26,512 nt of DNA from JBFWVD01 sp050246915 (GCA_050246915.1 JBFWVD010000063.1:1-26512); one strand, 5' to 3'. Positions 1 to 7,508 are shown, numbered from the stretch's first letter. The notes: generated by a model not told the origin, from the letters alone. Made by a program: numbers and translations.

Positions 1-108
1 GCCGCCTTTTCGGGTTTCATGTCGCTGTGGCTGACGTTCGCCGCGCTGATCGCCAATCCGTTGCTCATGCGGTGGTTGAGGAACAAGGACAACGCGGGGA
101 CTGGCTGA
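1..108 (+). CDS. C-terminal end of a membrane protein (5' truncated by window edge)
   Basis: Frame 1 is open from the first base to a TGA at 106-108 and gives 35 residues. They contain one hydrophobic stretch (about residues 8-24, with FMSLWLTFAALIANPLL) followed by a basic tail (MRWLRNKD). That is the usual look of a last transmembrane helix with a positively charged cytoplasmic end. Too little is visible to name a family. The next gene starts 54 bp downstream on the same strand. Confidence 0.5.
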   Translation, partial: AAFSGFMSLWLTFAALIANPLLMRWLRNKDNAGTG

Positions 109-162
109 GTCACGAGCACAACTGCCGATCTGGCGCCATGGACATGCGCGTTCTCATCGGGC

Positions 163-681
163 ATGGTTGTGCAGGTGGGCGAGTATCGATTGTCCGTTGC
201 GGGACTCCGGGCGGCATTTGATCGGCGCTCTGTCGGTGCCGGTGTCGCAGTCTCCGCACTTGCTGGGCTCTGTTGGCTTCTGGCAAGAATCGTTGACGAT
301 CAGACCGGTCCCGCGGCGCTCTTGTACCTGATCGGCGCGTGGTCTGTTGTCGTCGGTGCGATCGAGGGGATAGCTGGTAGATCTACCGACAAGGCAATGG
401 CCAGCGCGGTGATCCCGGCGGTCGCTGCTTCGATCGTTGCGTTCGTCTATGTGTTGATCGATGGCACGGATTCGAGTCAGCGGGGGGTCGTGTTTGCGTC
501 CTTTGTCGGCTCGCTCGTTGTGTCGATGCTGGGGCTCGCTGTGGGTCTCGGCGTGGGCCTGGCCATTCGCCGTGTTAGGCATCGATGGGGCCGAGCTGCG
601 ATCTGGATGACGATCGCAGCTGTCCTGGTGTACGGCCTCGCCGTGGTCGTCATCGTGTCTGGACTGCCGAGAGAGTGGTGA
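163..681 (+). CDS. Hypothetical multi-pass membrane protein, 172 aa
   Basis: The protein has about five hydrophobic segments (roughly residues 24-43, 49-68, 76-97, 107-133 and 145-166). A short arginine-rich loop (RRVRHRWGR) precedes the last segment, so it is an integral membrane protein. I recognise no motif or family, and no catalytic residues stand out. ATG at 163 is the first ATG in this frame; it has no convincing Shine-Dalgarno sequence, so the start is uncertain. The gene sits alone, with 54 bp before it and 122 bp after it. Codon choice is somewhat less GC-biased than in the argS-prmC genes, as expected for a poorly conserved accessory gene. Confidence 0.6.
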   Translation: MVVQVGEYRLSVAGLRAAFDRRSVGAGVAVSALAGLCWLLARIVDDQTGPAALLYLIGAWSVVVGAIEGIAGRSTDKAMASAVIPAVAASIVAFVYVLIDGTDSSQRGVVFASFVGSLVVSMLGLAVGLGVGLAIRRVRHRWGRAAIWMTIAAVLVYGLAVVVIVSGLPREW

Positions 682-791
682 GGCCGAACTGTAGATATGC
701 CCGGCCGTCAGGCGGTTGTGGCGACTCGATGTGTCCCCGGGATGATTGCATCGCGCCCGCCCACGCGCCGGGTTCGGCCGCACGGTCCCGG

Positions 792-797
792 TACGCT
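792..797 (+). promoter_or_regulatory. -10 element (TACGCT) for a leaderless transcript
   Basis: TACGCT fits the TANNNT pattern of actinobacterial -10 hexamers. It ends 6 nt before the ATG at 804, so transcription would begin at or next to the start codon. No -35 match is evident. The element also supports 804 as the start of the following gene. Confidence 0.4.
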
Positions 798-803
798 CTA
801 TCC

Positions 804-992
804 ATGGTTCGCACGTTGGATCTCAGGTCTTGGGCCGGTCGCTGGGTCGCTGTCGACTCGGCAAACCAGGTGCGCTGTGATGCCCCGACGTTGGCCGAGC
901 TGCTCGACGAACTTGCCGGCGTCGACGTCGGCGAGGTCGAAGTGATGCGTGCCCCGGCACCGGGTGAGCCCGTGGGCTACGGGCTTGGCTGA
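804..992 (+). CDS. Small conserved protein, DUF5678-like, 62 aa
   Basis: This short soluble protein has a pattern I associate with the DUF5678 type: an early tryptophan followed by a beta strand (WVAVDSANQVRCDAPTLAEL), a helix (LAELLDELAG), then a strand and a P-rich end (EVMRAPAPGEP). The family name is from memory and is a moderate-confidence call; no function is established for it here. The ATG at 804 has no Shine-Dalgarno sequence but follows a TACGCT -10 element by 6 nt, which suggests a leaderless message. The stop overlaps the start of the aspartic protease gene, so the two genes are probably translated together and may work as a pair. Confidence 0.6.
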   Translation: MVRTLDLRSWAGRWVAVDSANQVRCDAPTLAELLDELAGVDVGEVEVMRAPAPGEPVGYGLG

Positions 993-1455
993 CGCCTGGC
1001 AGTACAACTACACCGACTTCGGAGAAGGGCAGGGACGAAGCCCGCAACCCGTGCTTCGTGCAGTCGTTGGCGTCGCCGCACCCGGAGCCCCGAATCGTTT
1101 CGCCGCGATCATCGACACCGGCGGTCCGATCACCGTCATCGCAGCCGAAGTGTTGAGCTCCGGCGGCGATCCAGTCGAGCGGAACGAGACGATGATGCTT
1201 CGCCTAGGCGGCTCGACGAACAACGTGCCGCTCTACGACCTCACGTTGGAGGTTCGCCCACCTCGCGCCGCAACCGGGGCAACGCCGGTCTCGTGGCGGG
1301 GAGTGGTCGCGGTGCTCGATCCATGGCCGCACCACGGCACGGCCGTGATCTTGGGTCAGACGGGATTCCTCGACACCTTCACCGTCACGTTCGGGCCCGA
1401 CGGCTTCGTGCTCGAACCGGCCTCAGCGTTCAGGGAGCGCTTTCCGCAGGCGTAG
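985..1455 (+). CDS. Retropepsin-like (clan AA) aspartic protease homologue
   Basis: The motif IDTGGPITVI puts a catalytic-type Asp-Thr-Gly at residues 44-46. Near the C-terminus ILGQTGF (about residues 122-128) and a following hydrophobic strand (FTVTF) match the second signature of single-domain retropepsin-like proteases, which act as homodimers. At 156 aa it has the size of one such domain. No signal peptide or membrane helix is seen, so it is probably cytoplasmic. The start is unclear. TTG at 985 overlaps the previous gene by 8 nt and gives MADAWQYNYTDF, whereas GTG at 964 or 949 would add residues that mainly mirror the upstream gene. No ribosome binding site decides between them. Substrate unknown. 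Confidence 0.7.
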   Translation: MADAWQYNYTDFGEGQGRSPQPVLRAVVGVAAPGAPNRFAAIIDTGGPITVIAAEVLSSGGDPVERNETMMLRLGGSTNNVPLYDLTLEVRPPRAATGATPVSWRGVVAVLDPWPHHGTAVILGQTGFLDTFTVTFGPDGFVLEPASAFRERFPQA

Positions 1456-1630
1456 TCAGTGGTCGAGTCGTGACTGCCTCGAGAGCGTTGACCGGCAATG
1501 CTCGCGAGGGAAGCCGTTGCAAGCTCGTTGCTGCAATCCGCACGTTCGACGACGCACCGCGGGTTCGGCGCTCGCCACATTGCCACGGATGGCATCATGC
1601 AATTCGAGACAATCGGAAGCGAGGGCGAAG

Positions 1631-1822
1631 GTGCCGGCATTCCTGATCCCTGTGGTCATCTACCAAGTGGTTTGCGCGTTCATTGGATATCGAATGGGTG
1701 TCGCTCGGCAGAGTCCGGTCCTGGGCGCGATGCTTGGCTACTTCCTCGGGGTGATCGGATTGCTGATCCTTTTGTTCGTGAAGCGGCGACCGACGACGCC
1801 GGGACGACGCGCATTCGCTTGA
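1631..1822 (+). CDS. Small two-helix membrane protein, 63 aa
   Basis: From GTG at 1631 the frame encodes two hydrophobic helices (about residues 2-20 and 28-49) joined by a short polar turn (MGVARQSPVLG). The second helix is glycine-rich (GYFLGVIGLLILLF) and ends in a basic tail (VKRRPTTPGRR). This resembles the many small bacterial proteins with a GxxxGxxLGxxGLLI helix, for which no function is established. A purine-rich stretch (GAGGGCGAAG) directly precedes the GTG. The frame is also open upstream to 1517, but that part is arginine- and cysteine-rich and does not look like protein. Moderate confidence that it is a gene. Confidence 0.5.
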   Translation: MPAFLIPVVIYQVVCAFIGYRMGVARQSPVLGAMLGYFLGVIGLLILLFVKRRPTTPGRRAFA

Positions 1823-2017
1823 GAGCACTCGCCGCGGAGTCGAGCGCCGTTGAAGGCGGAGCGGCAAGCATGTGCATGCTGTCCCTTTCAGACCCCACCC
1901 TTCTTGGACAGTGGCCGTTTGGGCCTAGCGGTTCCGCCGGCAAGAGGGCCAGTATGACGGGGTGAAGATCGGGCGAGATCGAGGGGTCATTGGTGTGCCT
2001 CTTGGAGAGGGCGGGCA

Positions 2018-2257
2018 GTGACGATGTTGTGGCGTGCTACTTGCTGCGCAGCCGGCTTTCTGGCCGCGTTCACCGTGCTGGTCGGTGTCGGCGTGCAGCG
2101 AAATGGTTGGGTCTCTCTCCTCACGTTCGTCGGTGCGAGCCTCATCGGAGCAACCGTGTGGACCACCATGTCGCGTCTCCCGCGAACCCTGAAGGTCGAC
2201 CGCAAGGCTTCAGCGCCCGGCGATCCATGGACCCGTGATCAGGACGTGATGCGATAG
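2018..2257 (+). CDS. Small membrane protein, 79 aa
   Basis: GTG at 2018 is preceded by a good ribosome binding site (GGAGAGG, 2004-2010, 7-nt spacing), which decides the start. The product has two hydrophobic helices (about residues 7-26 and 31-50) and a polar, basic C-terminal tail (RLPRTLKVDRKA). I recognise no family. The gap from 1823 to 2017 before it has no supported feature. After it come 77 bp and then a hairpin shared with the convergent tRNA gene. Confidence 0.55.
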   Translation: MTMLWRATCCAAGFLAAFTVLVGVGVQRNGWVSLLTFVGASLIGATVWTTMSRLPRTLKVDRKASAPGDPWTRDQDVMR

Positions 2258-2334
2258 TGCGAGCGGCAGTACCCGGTCGGGCAGCGAGCAGGCGACGAGT
2301 AGCCGAGGCGAAACGGTGGCCCGTTCTCGACCCT

Positions 2335-2362
2335 CCCGACCTGGGCAGATCCCCAGGTCGGG
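2335..2362 (-). terminator. Hairpin downstream of tRNA-Arg, probable terminator
   Basis: A perfect 11-bp inverted repeat (CCCGACCTGGG at 2335-2345, CCCAGGTCGGG at 2352-2362) with a 6-nt loop lies 12 nt past the 3' CCA of the minus-strand tRNA. A second, outer pairing (TTCTC 2324-2328 with GAGAA 2366-2370) could extend the stem. There is no U tract on either strand, which is common in high-GC actinobacteria. It could also terminate the plus-strand gene ending at 2257. Confidence 0.6.
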
Positions 2363-2374
2363 GCGGAGAACCGC

Positions 2375-2449
2375 TGGTGCTCCCGGCAGGATTCGAACCT
2401 GCGCACACGGCTCCGGAGGCCGATGCTCTATCCCCTGAGCTACGGGAGC
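2375..2449 (-). tRNA. tRNA-Arg (anticodon CCG)
   Basis: Read on the minus strand, the 75-nt sequence folds as a cloverleaf: a 7-bp acceptor stem (GCTCCCG/CGGGAGC), a D arm (GCTC...GAGC), an anticodon arm with loop CTCCGGA, a short variable loop, and a T arm GCAGG-TTCGAAT-CCTGC. The anticodon CCG (positions 34-36) reads the arginine codon CGG. The 3' CCA is encoded in the gene (2375-2377 on the plus strand). The outermost anticodon-stem pair, 27-43, appears to be T-T rather than a proper pair. The gene lies head to head with argS, whose product charges this tRNA. Confidence 0.95.
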
Positions 2450-2459
2450 GGGCCGCAGG

Positions 2460-2465
2460 AGGTTA
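2460..2465 (-). promoter_or_regulatory. Possible -10 element of the tRNA-Arg gene
   Basis: TAACCT on the minus strand (plus-strand AGGTTA) fits TANNNT and ends 10 nt before the mature 5' end of the tRNA, leaving a short leader for RNase P to remove. No good -35 hexamer is seen 16-18 nt upstream, so this is tentative. Confidence 0.4.
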
Positions 2466-2559
2466 GCCCGGCATCGCCGCGCACGCCCGATCGGTTCGTC
2501 CGTCGACGGCCCGAACCACACCGTGATGTGACCTGCCCATCGGCCACAATGGCCAGGCC

Positions 2560-4299
2560 ATGGCCGATCCCCTCGTCACCGTCTCCGACCACCTCGCTGT
2601 CGCCTTCGCCGAGGTGGCCGGCCGACCCGGAGAGTTCATCGACCCGGTGGTCCGCCCCTCCGAGCACGCCGACGCCCAGGCCAACGGGGCGCTCGCGCTG
2701 GCCAAGTCCCTGGGCAAGTCCCCGCGTGACGTGGCCACCGCAGTGGTCGCGGCGGCCGGTGACCTGAGCGCCGTCTGCACACTCGAGATCGCTGGCCCCG
2801 GATTCCTGAACGTGACGTTCACCGACGCCTTCGTCGAAGCACAGCTGGCCGCCCTCGCTGCCGACGACCGACTCGGTGTGCGTGTCGCTCCCGTGAGCGA
2901 GACCGTCGTCGTCGACTACTCGGCGCCCAACGTGGCCAAGGAGATGCACGTCGGTCACCTCCGCTCCACCGTTATCGGCGATGCCGTCGTGCGTCTCGTC
3001 GAGTTCGCGGGCCACCGCGTCATCCGCGAGAACCACATCGGCGACTGGGGCACACAGTTCGGCATGCTCATCGAGCATCTCCTCGATCTCGGTGAGACCG
3101 AAGGGGCGAGCGGACTCGGCGTCGGTGATCTCGACGGCTTCTACAAGTCAGCTTCCGCCAAGTTCAAGAGCGACGAAGCCTTCCAGGAACGGGCCCGCCA
3201 TCGCGTCGTCATGCTCCAAGGAGGCGACCCCGAGACGCGTCGCCTGTGGGGACTGCTCGTTGCCGAGAGCGCTCGCTACTTCCAAGAGGTGTACCGCCTG
3301 CTCGGCGTGAAGCTCACCAACGACGATCTCGCCGGTGAGAGCACCTACAACGATCTGCTCCCACAAGTGGTCGATCGTCTCCGTGATGTCGGTCTGCTCA
3401 CCGAGAGCGATGGCGCGGACGTGGTCTTCCCGCCGGGCTACACCAACCGCGAGGGCGAACCGCTTCCGCTGATCATCCGCAAGCGCGACGGTGGCTACAA
3501 CTACGCCACCACCGACCTCGCCACCATCATCGATCGACGCGAACGACTGGGTGCCGATCGCTCGCTGTACGTCGTCGGTGCACCGCAAGCGCAGCACCTC
3601 CAGATGGTGTTCGCCGTTGCGGCACAGGCGGGATGGCTACCCGACCCGTCATCGTGTGTGCACGTTGCCTTCGGCAGCGTGCTCGGCGCCGATGGCCGCA
3701 TGTTGCGCAGCCGTTCGGGTGAGAGCGTGAAGCTGGTCGAGCTCCTCACCGAAGCCATCGATCGCGCCACCGAAGCCGTGGCGGAGAAGAACCCGGAACT
3801 CGGTGCCGATGAACGCGCGGCAGTGGGGCGCATGGTGGGTCTCGGCGCGGTGAAGTACGCCGACCTCTCCACCGACCGCATCAAGGACTATCGCTTCGAT
3901 TGGGAACGGATGTTGTCCTTCGACGGCAACACCGCTCCCTACCTGCAATACGCCCACGCCCGAATCTGCTCCATCTTCCGCCGCGCCGAGATCACGCGAG
4001 ATCAAGTGACCACCGCGCAACCCATCTTGCGCACCCCGCAGGAGCGCTCACTGGCCATGCGGCTGCTCGGTTTCGACGGTGCGGTGTGGGACGCCATCGA
4101 TCGCTACAGCCCCCATCGACTGTGTACCTATCTGTTCGATCTGGCCAGCGACTTCACCACCTTCTACGAAGCATGTCCGGTCCTCAAGGCCGACAGCGAC
4201 GAGCTGAAGGCCAGCCGCCTCGCCCTGTGCGATCTCACCGCCCGGGTCATGGCGCGCGGCCTCGATCTGCTCGGCATCGACGCCCCCGAGCGCATGTGA
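2560..4299 (+). CDS. argS: Arginyl-tRNA synthetase (ArgRS)
   Basis: This class I aminoacyl-tRNA synthetase attaches arginine to tRNA-Arg in the cytoplasm. The 579-aa length is normal for the family. The N-terminal ~110 residues fit the ArgRS-specific Add-1 domain that contacts the tRNA D loop. The HIGH signature is HVGHLR at residues 130-135, inside SAPNVAKEMHVGH. The region after LGADGRMLRSRSGE stands in for a KMSKS loop, which is degenerate in most ArgRS. The C-terminal ~130 residues, with APYLQYAHARICSIFRR at their start, are the DALR anticodon-binding domain. ATG at 2560 is the natural start. It has no strong Shine-Dalgarno sequence, and CACAAT at 2545-2550 might be a -10 element giving a very short leader. 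Its stop overlaps the lysA ATG (TGATG), so the two are translationally coupled. Confidence 0.97.
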   Translation: MADPLVTVSDHLAVAFAEVAGRPGEFIDPVVRPSEHADAQANGALALAKSLGKSPRDVATAVVAAAGDLSAVCTLEIAGPGFLNVTFTDAFVEAQLAALAADDRLGVRVAPVSETVVVDYSAPNVAKEMHVGHLRSTVIGDAVVRLVEFAGHRVIRENHIGDWGTQFGMLIEHLLDLGETEGASGLGVGDLDGFYKSASAKFKSDEAFQERARHRVVMLQGGDPETRRLWGLLVAESARYFQEVYRLLGVKLTNDDLAGESTYNDLLPQVVDRLRDVGLLTESDGADVVFPPGYTNREGEPLPLIIRKRDGGYNYATTDLATIIDRRERLGADRSLYVVGAPQAQHLQMVFAVAAQAGWLPDPSSCVHVAFGSVLGADGRMLRSRSGESVKLVELLTEAIDRATEAVAEKNPELGADERAAVGRMVGLGAVKYADLSTDRIKDYRFDWERMLSFDGNTAPYLQYAHARICSIFRRAEITRDQVTTAQPILRTPQERSLAMRLLGFDGAVWDAIDRYSPHRLCTYLFDLASDFTTFYEACPVLKADSDELKASRLALCDLTARVMARGLDLLGIDAPERM

Positions 4300-5606
4300 T
4301 GGCCAGCGATCCCACCGACGTTCCCGAACCGAGCGCCGAGCCGGTCGAACTCCGGCTCCTCCCCGACACGGCGGCCATCGACGCGTCGGGTTCACTCACC
4401 ATCGGGGGAGTTCGTCTCACCGATCTCGCGCGAGAGCACGGCACGCCGTTGTTCGTCTACGACGAAGCCACCTTGCGGGCTCGGGCCCATGAGGCGGTGG
4501 CCGCGTTCGGCCGCGATCGTGTCGTGTACGCCACGAAAGCGTTCTTGTGCAAGGAGATGGCGCGCCTCGCCCACGACGAGGGCCTGCTGCTCGACGTGTC
4601 GACCGGTGGCGAGATGCACGTGGCGCTGGCCGCCGGAGTCCCCGGTGATCGACTCACCGTGCACGGCAACAACAAGTCGATGGCCGAGCTGCGCACCGCG
4701 CTGGAAGTGGGCGTGCGGCGCATCATCGTGGACTCCTTCGACGAACTCGATCGTCTCGACGCGCTGCGTCGGGAAGGACTCGCGGTGCCCAAGGTGCTCC
4801 TGCGCGTCACCCCCGGCATCAAGGCCGAGACCCATGCCTTCATATCCACTGGTCAGGACGATTCGAAGTTCGGGTTCAATGTGCGCAACGGCGACGCCAT
4901 GGCCGCGCTGCAACGTGCGCGTGCGTCATCGAGCGTCGAACTCATGGGTGTGCACGTCCATGTCGGCTCGCAGGTGTTCGACGTAGAGAACTTCGCCCAG
5001 GTGGCTCGTCGCGTCGCCGCGTTCAGCGAGCCGCTCGGCTTGCCCGAGCTGACCCTTGGCGGTGGCCTCGGCGTGCCGTACGTCGCCGCTGAGCGCGGAT
5101 CAACGCTCACGCAGTGGTCCGAGGTGCTGAAGTCCGAGGTCGAGCGCGCCGGCATCACCTCCGACGTCATCGTCGAGCCCGGCCGTGCGCTGGTGGCCCA
5201 GGCGGGCGTGACCATCTACGAGATCGGCACGGTGAAACGCATCGAGGGCGTGCGCACCTACGTCGCCGTCGACGGCGGCATGAGCGACAACCCGCGTCCG
5301 GTCCTCTACGGCAGCGGGTACGAGGCGTTCCTCCCGCGCAACGCGGCGAGCGCTCGGCCGATGCGTTGCCGAATCGTCGGCAAGCACTGCGAATCGGGTG
5401 ACGTGCTGCTCTTCGAAGCACAACTACCTGCGGACGCCCGCGTCGGAGATGTGCTGTGTACCCCGGTCACCGGTGCCTACGGCTACTCCATGGCGTCGAA
5501 CTACAACAAGGTGCCGCGACCGGCGGTCGTGTTCGTGGCCGACGGATCGTCGCGCGTCGTGGTGCGACGCGAGACCTACGACGACCTGATCCGCAACGAC
5601 GTGTGA
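4299..5606 (+). CDS. lysA: Diaminopimelate decarboxylase
   Basis: LysA is a PLP enzyme that decarboxylates meso-diaminopimelate to L-lysine, the last step of lysine synthesis. The 435-aa protein is a fold type III decarboxylase. An alanine-racemase-like barrel carries the PLP lysine in YATKAF (Lys80), followed by HGNNKS and the HVGS and GGGLG phosphate-binding segments. A C-terminal beta domain carries KHCESGD, whose Cys364 and Glu365 reach the active site of the dimer partner, and GAYGYSMASNYN. The start ATG at 4299 shares its A with the argS stop (TGATG), which supports this start even though the frame is open much further upstream. The N-terminal ~25 residues are a polar, P/E-rich extension. 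argS-lysA order is typical of actinobacteria. Confidence 0.97.
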   Translation: MASDPTDVPEPSAEPVELRLLPDTAAIDASGSLTIGGVRLTDLAREHGTPLFVYDEATLRARAHEAVAAFGRDRVVYATKAFLCKEMARLAHDEGLLLDVSTGGEMHVALAAGVPGDRLTVHGNNKSMAELRTALEVGVRRIIVDSFDELDRLDALRREGLAVPKVLLRVTPGIKAETHAFISTGQDDSKFGFNVRNGDAMAALQRARASSSVELMGVHVHVGSQVFDVENFAQVARRVAAFSEPLGLPELTLGGGLGVPYVAAERGSTLTQWSEVLKSEVERAGITSDVIVEPGRALVAQAGVTIYEIGTVKRIEGVRTYVAVDGGMSDNPRPVLYGSGYEAFLPRNAASARPMRCRIVGKHCESGDVLLFEAQLPADARVGDVLCTPVTGAYGYSMASNYNKVPRPAVVFVADGSSRVVVRRETYDDLIRNDV

Positions 5607-5618
5607 GGCGGTCGGGCC

Positions 5619-6077
5619 ATGGACGTGATCGGTTCCAAGTTCACCGGCGGAGGACGCGTCGGCGACTTCGGATGGATGATCGAACAACCCGAGTACGACC
5701 GGGCGCTGTTCGTGTTCAACGACAATGCCACCCAGTTCCGGAGCCATCGTCGCCATGCCCCCGGGGCTCAGCGCTGCTCGCCGGGCGGCGGCAACGCCGT
5801 CATCCGGCCGTACCAATGTCAGGTCCCGGTCCGCGCCACCGGGATCCCTACCGGGGACGATGGGCGGGGTTTCGCGCGTCTGACCGATGAGGTCCGTGGC
5901 CTCATCGACGAGGCGGTGACCGTCATCGAGGAGTTGCTCTCCACCGGCCGCTACGACGTGGTGTTCTACAGCGGCGACGGTCACGGATCGCTCGGCACCG
6001 GCATCTTCGACGTCGGTGCCGACGTGAAGGACTACATCGTGGAGCGACTCGAGGCGCTGGGCACCCCGTCGGCTTGA
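5619..6077 (+). CDS. Conserved hypothetical protein, 152 aa
   Basis: The protein is soluble and starts 12 nt after the lysA stop, so it probably shares its transcript. It has conspicuous blocks that look strongly conserved: SKFTGGGRVGDFGW near the start, ALFVFNDNATQF (about residues 29-40), a glycine/cysteine block CSPGGGNAVIRPYQCQ (about 52-67), GIPTGDDGRGF, YDVVFYSGDGHGSLGTGIF, and a final helix DVKDYIVERLEAL. I recall similar uncharacterised bacterial proteins with the same blocks but no established function. The GGGN-type motif and Rossmann-like strands could suggest a nucleotide- or ADP-ribose-binding fold, but this is a guess. It is not part of the usual argS-lysA-hom cluster. Confidence 0.7.
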   Translation: MDVIGSKFTGGGRVGDFGWMIEQPEYDRALFVFNDNATQFRSHRRHAPGAQRCSPGGGNAVIRPYQCQVPVRATGIPTGDDGRGFARLTDEVRGLIDEAVTVIEELLSTGRYDVVFYSGDGHGSLGTGIFDVGADVKDYIVERLEALGTPSA

Positions 6078-6080
6078 GCC

Positions 6081-6111
6081 TTCACACGGTGTCTCTGGTT
6101 CACACGGTGTC
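6081..6111. repeat. 13-bp direct repeat across the decarboxylase stop codon
   Basis: TTCACACGGTGTC occurs at 6081-6093 and again at 6099-6111 (18-nt period). The second copy includes the stop codon of the minus-strand decarboxylase, so the gene's last codons (Asp-Thr-Val-stop) are repeated just past its end. A 7-bp hairpin (TGTCGGC 6108-6114 with GCCGACA 6119-6125) overlaps this and might help terminate the two convergent genes. Confidence 0.5.
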
Positions 6112-7488
6112 GGCCAGAGCCGACAGCTGATCCCACAACGCCAGCACGTGGCGATGCTCGGTGAGGCGATTGCCGACGCTCACACGCGCCGCACTGCGTC
6201 CGTCGAGCACGGTTTTGGTCATCAGCGCCTTGCCACTGGCGTTGATCGATTCGACCAGCGACACGGTGGCCTCGTCGCCCGAGCGCAGCGCGAACGTGAC
6301 CAAATTCAGATCGGTGGGTGCCACCAGTTCGAATCGCTCGTCGTGTTCCATGTAGGCGGTGAGTTCCTTTGCCCAAGCCACGTGATTGCGGAGCATGAGC
6401 TGGAGGGCATCGACGCCCTCGCAGCGCAGAACCCACCACAGCTTCAGGGCTCGGAATCGACGGCCCAGTGGGATCTGCCAGTCGCGGTAGTCGATGGTGG
6501 CGCCGCTGTCGGAACCCTTGTGACGCAGATAGGCCGGCTGGATCGACAACGCGTCGAGCAATGGCGCGCGATCGCGTACCCAGAATAGGGAGCAATCAAA
6601 GTTGACACCCATCCATTTGTGGGCGTCGGTCACGTAGCTGTCCACCCCGTCGAGACCGTTGTTCACCCAGCGGTGCTCGGGGCACAACGCGGCAATGCCG
6701 GCCATGGCGGCATCGACGTGGAGCCACACCCGCTCACGAGTGCACACCTCGACCAGATCGACCACCGGGTCCATGGCCAGCGAACTGGTCGATCCACGCG
6801 CCGCGCACACCCAGAATGGCTCGAGTCCCCCATCGCGATCGCTGGCAATGGCGGCGGCCAACGCATCGGGTCGCATGGCGAAGCGTTCGTCGTGGGCCAC
6901 CACCCGGAACCGCTCGGCCGGGATACCGGCGATGCGCAGCCCCTTCTCGATCGACGAATGGGCGCTGGCCGTCGAATACCCGACGAGTCGATCGATGGGT
7001 ACGCCGGTGCGGGCACGGGCTTGATCACGAGCGGCGAGGATCGAGACCAAGGTGGAACTCGACGCGCTGTCTTGGATGACGCCGTTGCCGATCCACGTCT
7101 CGGGAAGCGCCAACAGCTCGCGCATCCAATCCATCACCACCGTCTCGACCTCGGTGGCCGACGGACCGGTGGCCCAGGTCATCCCGTTCACGGCCAGACC
7201 CGCAGCGGCGAGGTCGCCGAGGACCGACGACAACATGGCGTTGGCGGGGAAGTAGGCGAAGAAGGACGGATGCGGCCATTGGGTGAGGCCTGGCACCACG
7301 ATGGAGTCCATGTCGGCCATCACTGCGTCGAACGATTCCGGCGCGGCCGGCGGATGGGCCGGGAGTTGCGAGGTCACCCACCCGGGGTCCACCATCGGCC
7401 CCACCGGCCGCTGCTCCACGGTCGCGAGGTACTCAGCGATCCAATCGATGAGCTGGTAGCCATTTCGGCGGAACTCCTCGGGGGTCAT
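6100..7488 (-). CDS. PLP-dependent group II (aromatic amino-acid type) decarboxylase
   Basis: The 462-aa protein matches the aromatic-L-amino-acid/tyrosine/glutamate decarboxylase superfamily (fold type I). It has PSFFAYFPAN near residue 75, QDSASSSTLVSI in the cofactor region, HVDAAMAG with the PLP-binding Asp, and DAHKWMGVNFDC, whose Lys291 would form the Schiff base. The usual Gly-Thr-Thr segment before the GAIDP-like loop is changed to GSTSS (residues 232-236) followed by LAMDP, so substrate binding may differ. The substrate cannot be read from the sequence; an amine such as tyramine, tryptamine or phenethylamine is a family-level guess. ATG at 7488 begins MTPEEFRRNGYQ, typical of the family. 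It is divergent from hom with only 20 bp between and convergent with the 152-aa gene, so it interrupts the lysA-hom order. Confidence 0.9.
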   Translation of the reverse strand: MTPEEFRRNGYQLIDWIAEYLATVEQRPVGPMVDPGWVTSQLPAHPPAAPESFDAVMADMDSIVVPGLTQWPHPSFFAYFPANAMLSSVLGDLAAAGLAVNGMTWATGPSATEVETVVMDWMRELLALPETWIGNGVIQDSASSSTLVSILAARDQARARTGVPIDRLVGYSTASAHSSIEKGLRIAGIPAERFRVVAHDERFAMRPDALAAAIASDRDGGLEPFWVCAARGSTSSLAMDPVVDLVEVCTRERVWLHVDAAMAGIAALCPEHRWVNNGLDGVDSYVTDAHKWMGVNFDCSLFWVRDRAPLLDALSIQPAYLRHKGSDSGATIDYRDWQIPLGRRFRALKLWWVLRCEGVDALQLMLRNHVAWAKELTAYMEHDERFELVAPTDLNLVTFALRSGDEATVSLVESINASGKALMTKTVLDGRSAARVSVGNRLTEHRHVLALWDQLSALADTV

Positions 7489-7493
7489 GCGAC

Positions 7494-7499
7494 TAGCTT
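7494..7499 (+). promoter_or_regulatory. -10 element for hom in a 20-bp divergent spacer
   Basis: TAGCTT (TANNNT) lies in the 20-bp gap between the divergent starts at 7488 and 7509. Transcription would start 2-3 nt before the hom GTG, so the message would be nearly leaderless. Any -35 contacts would lie inside the decarboxylase coding region. Confidence 0.4.
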
Positions 7500-7508
7500 G
7501 CCCTTCTC

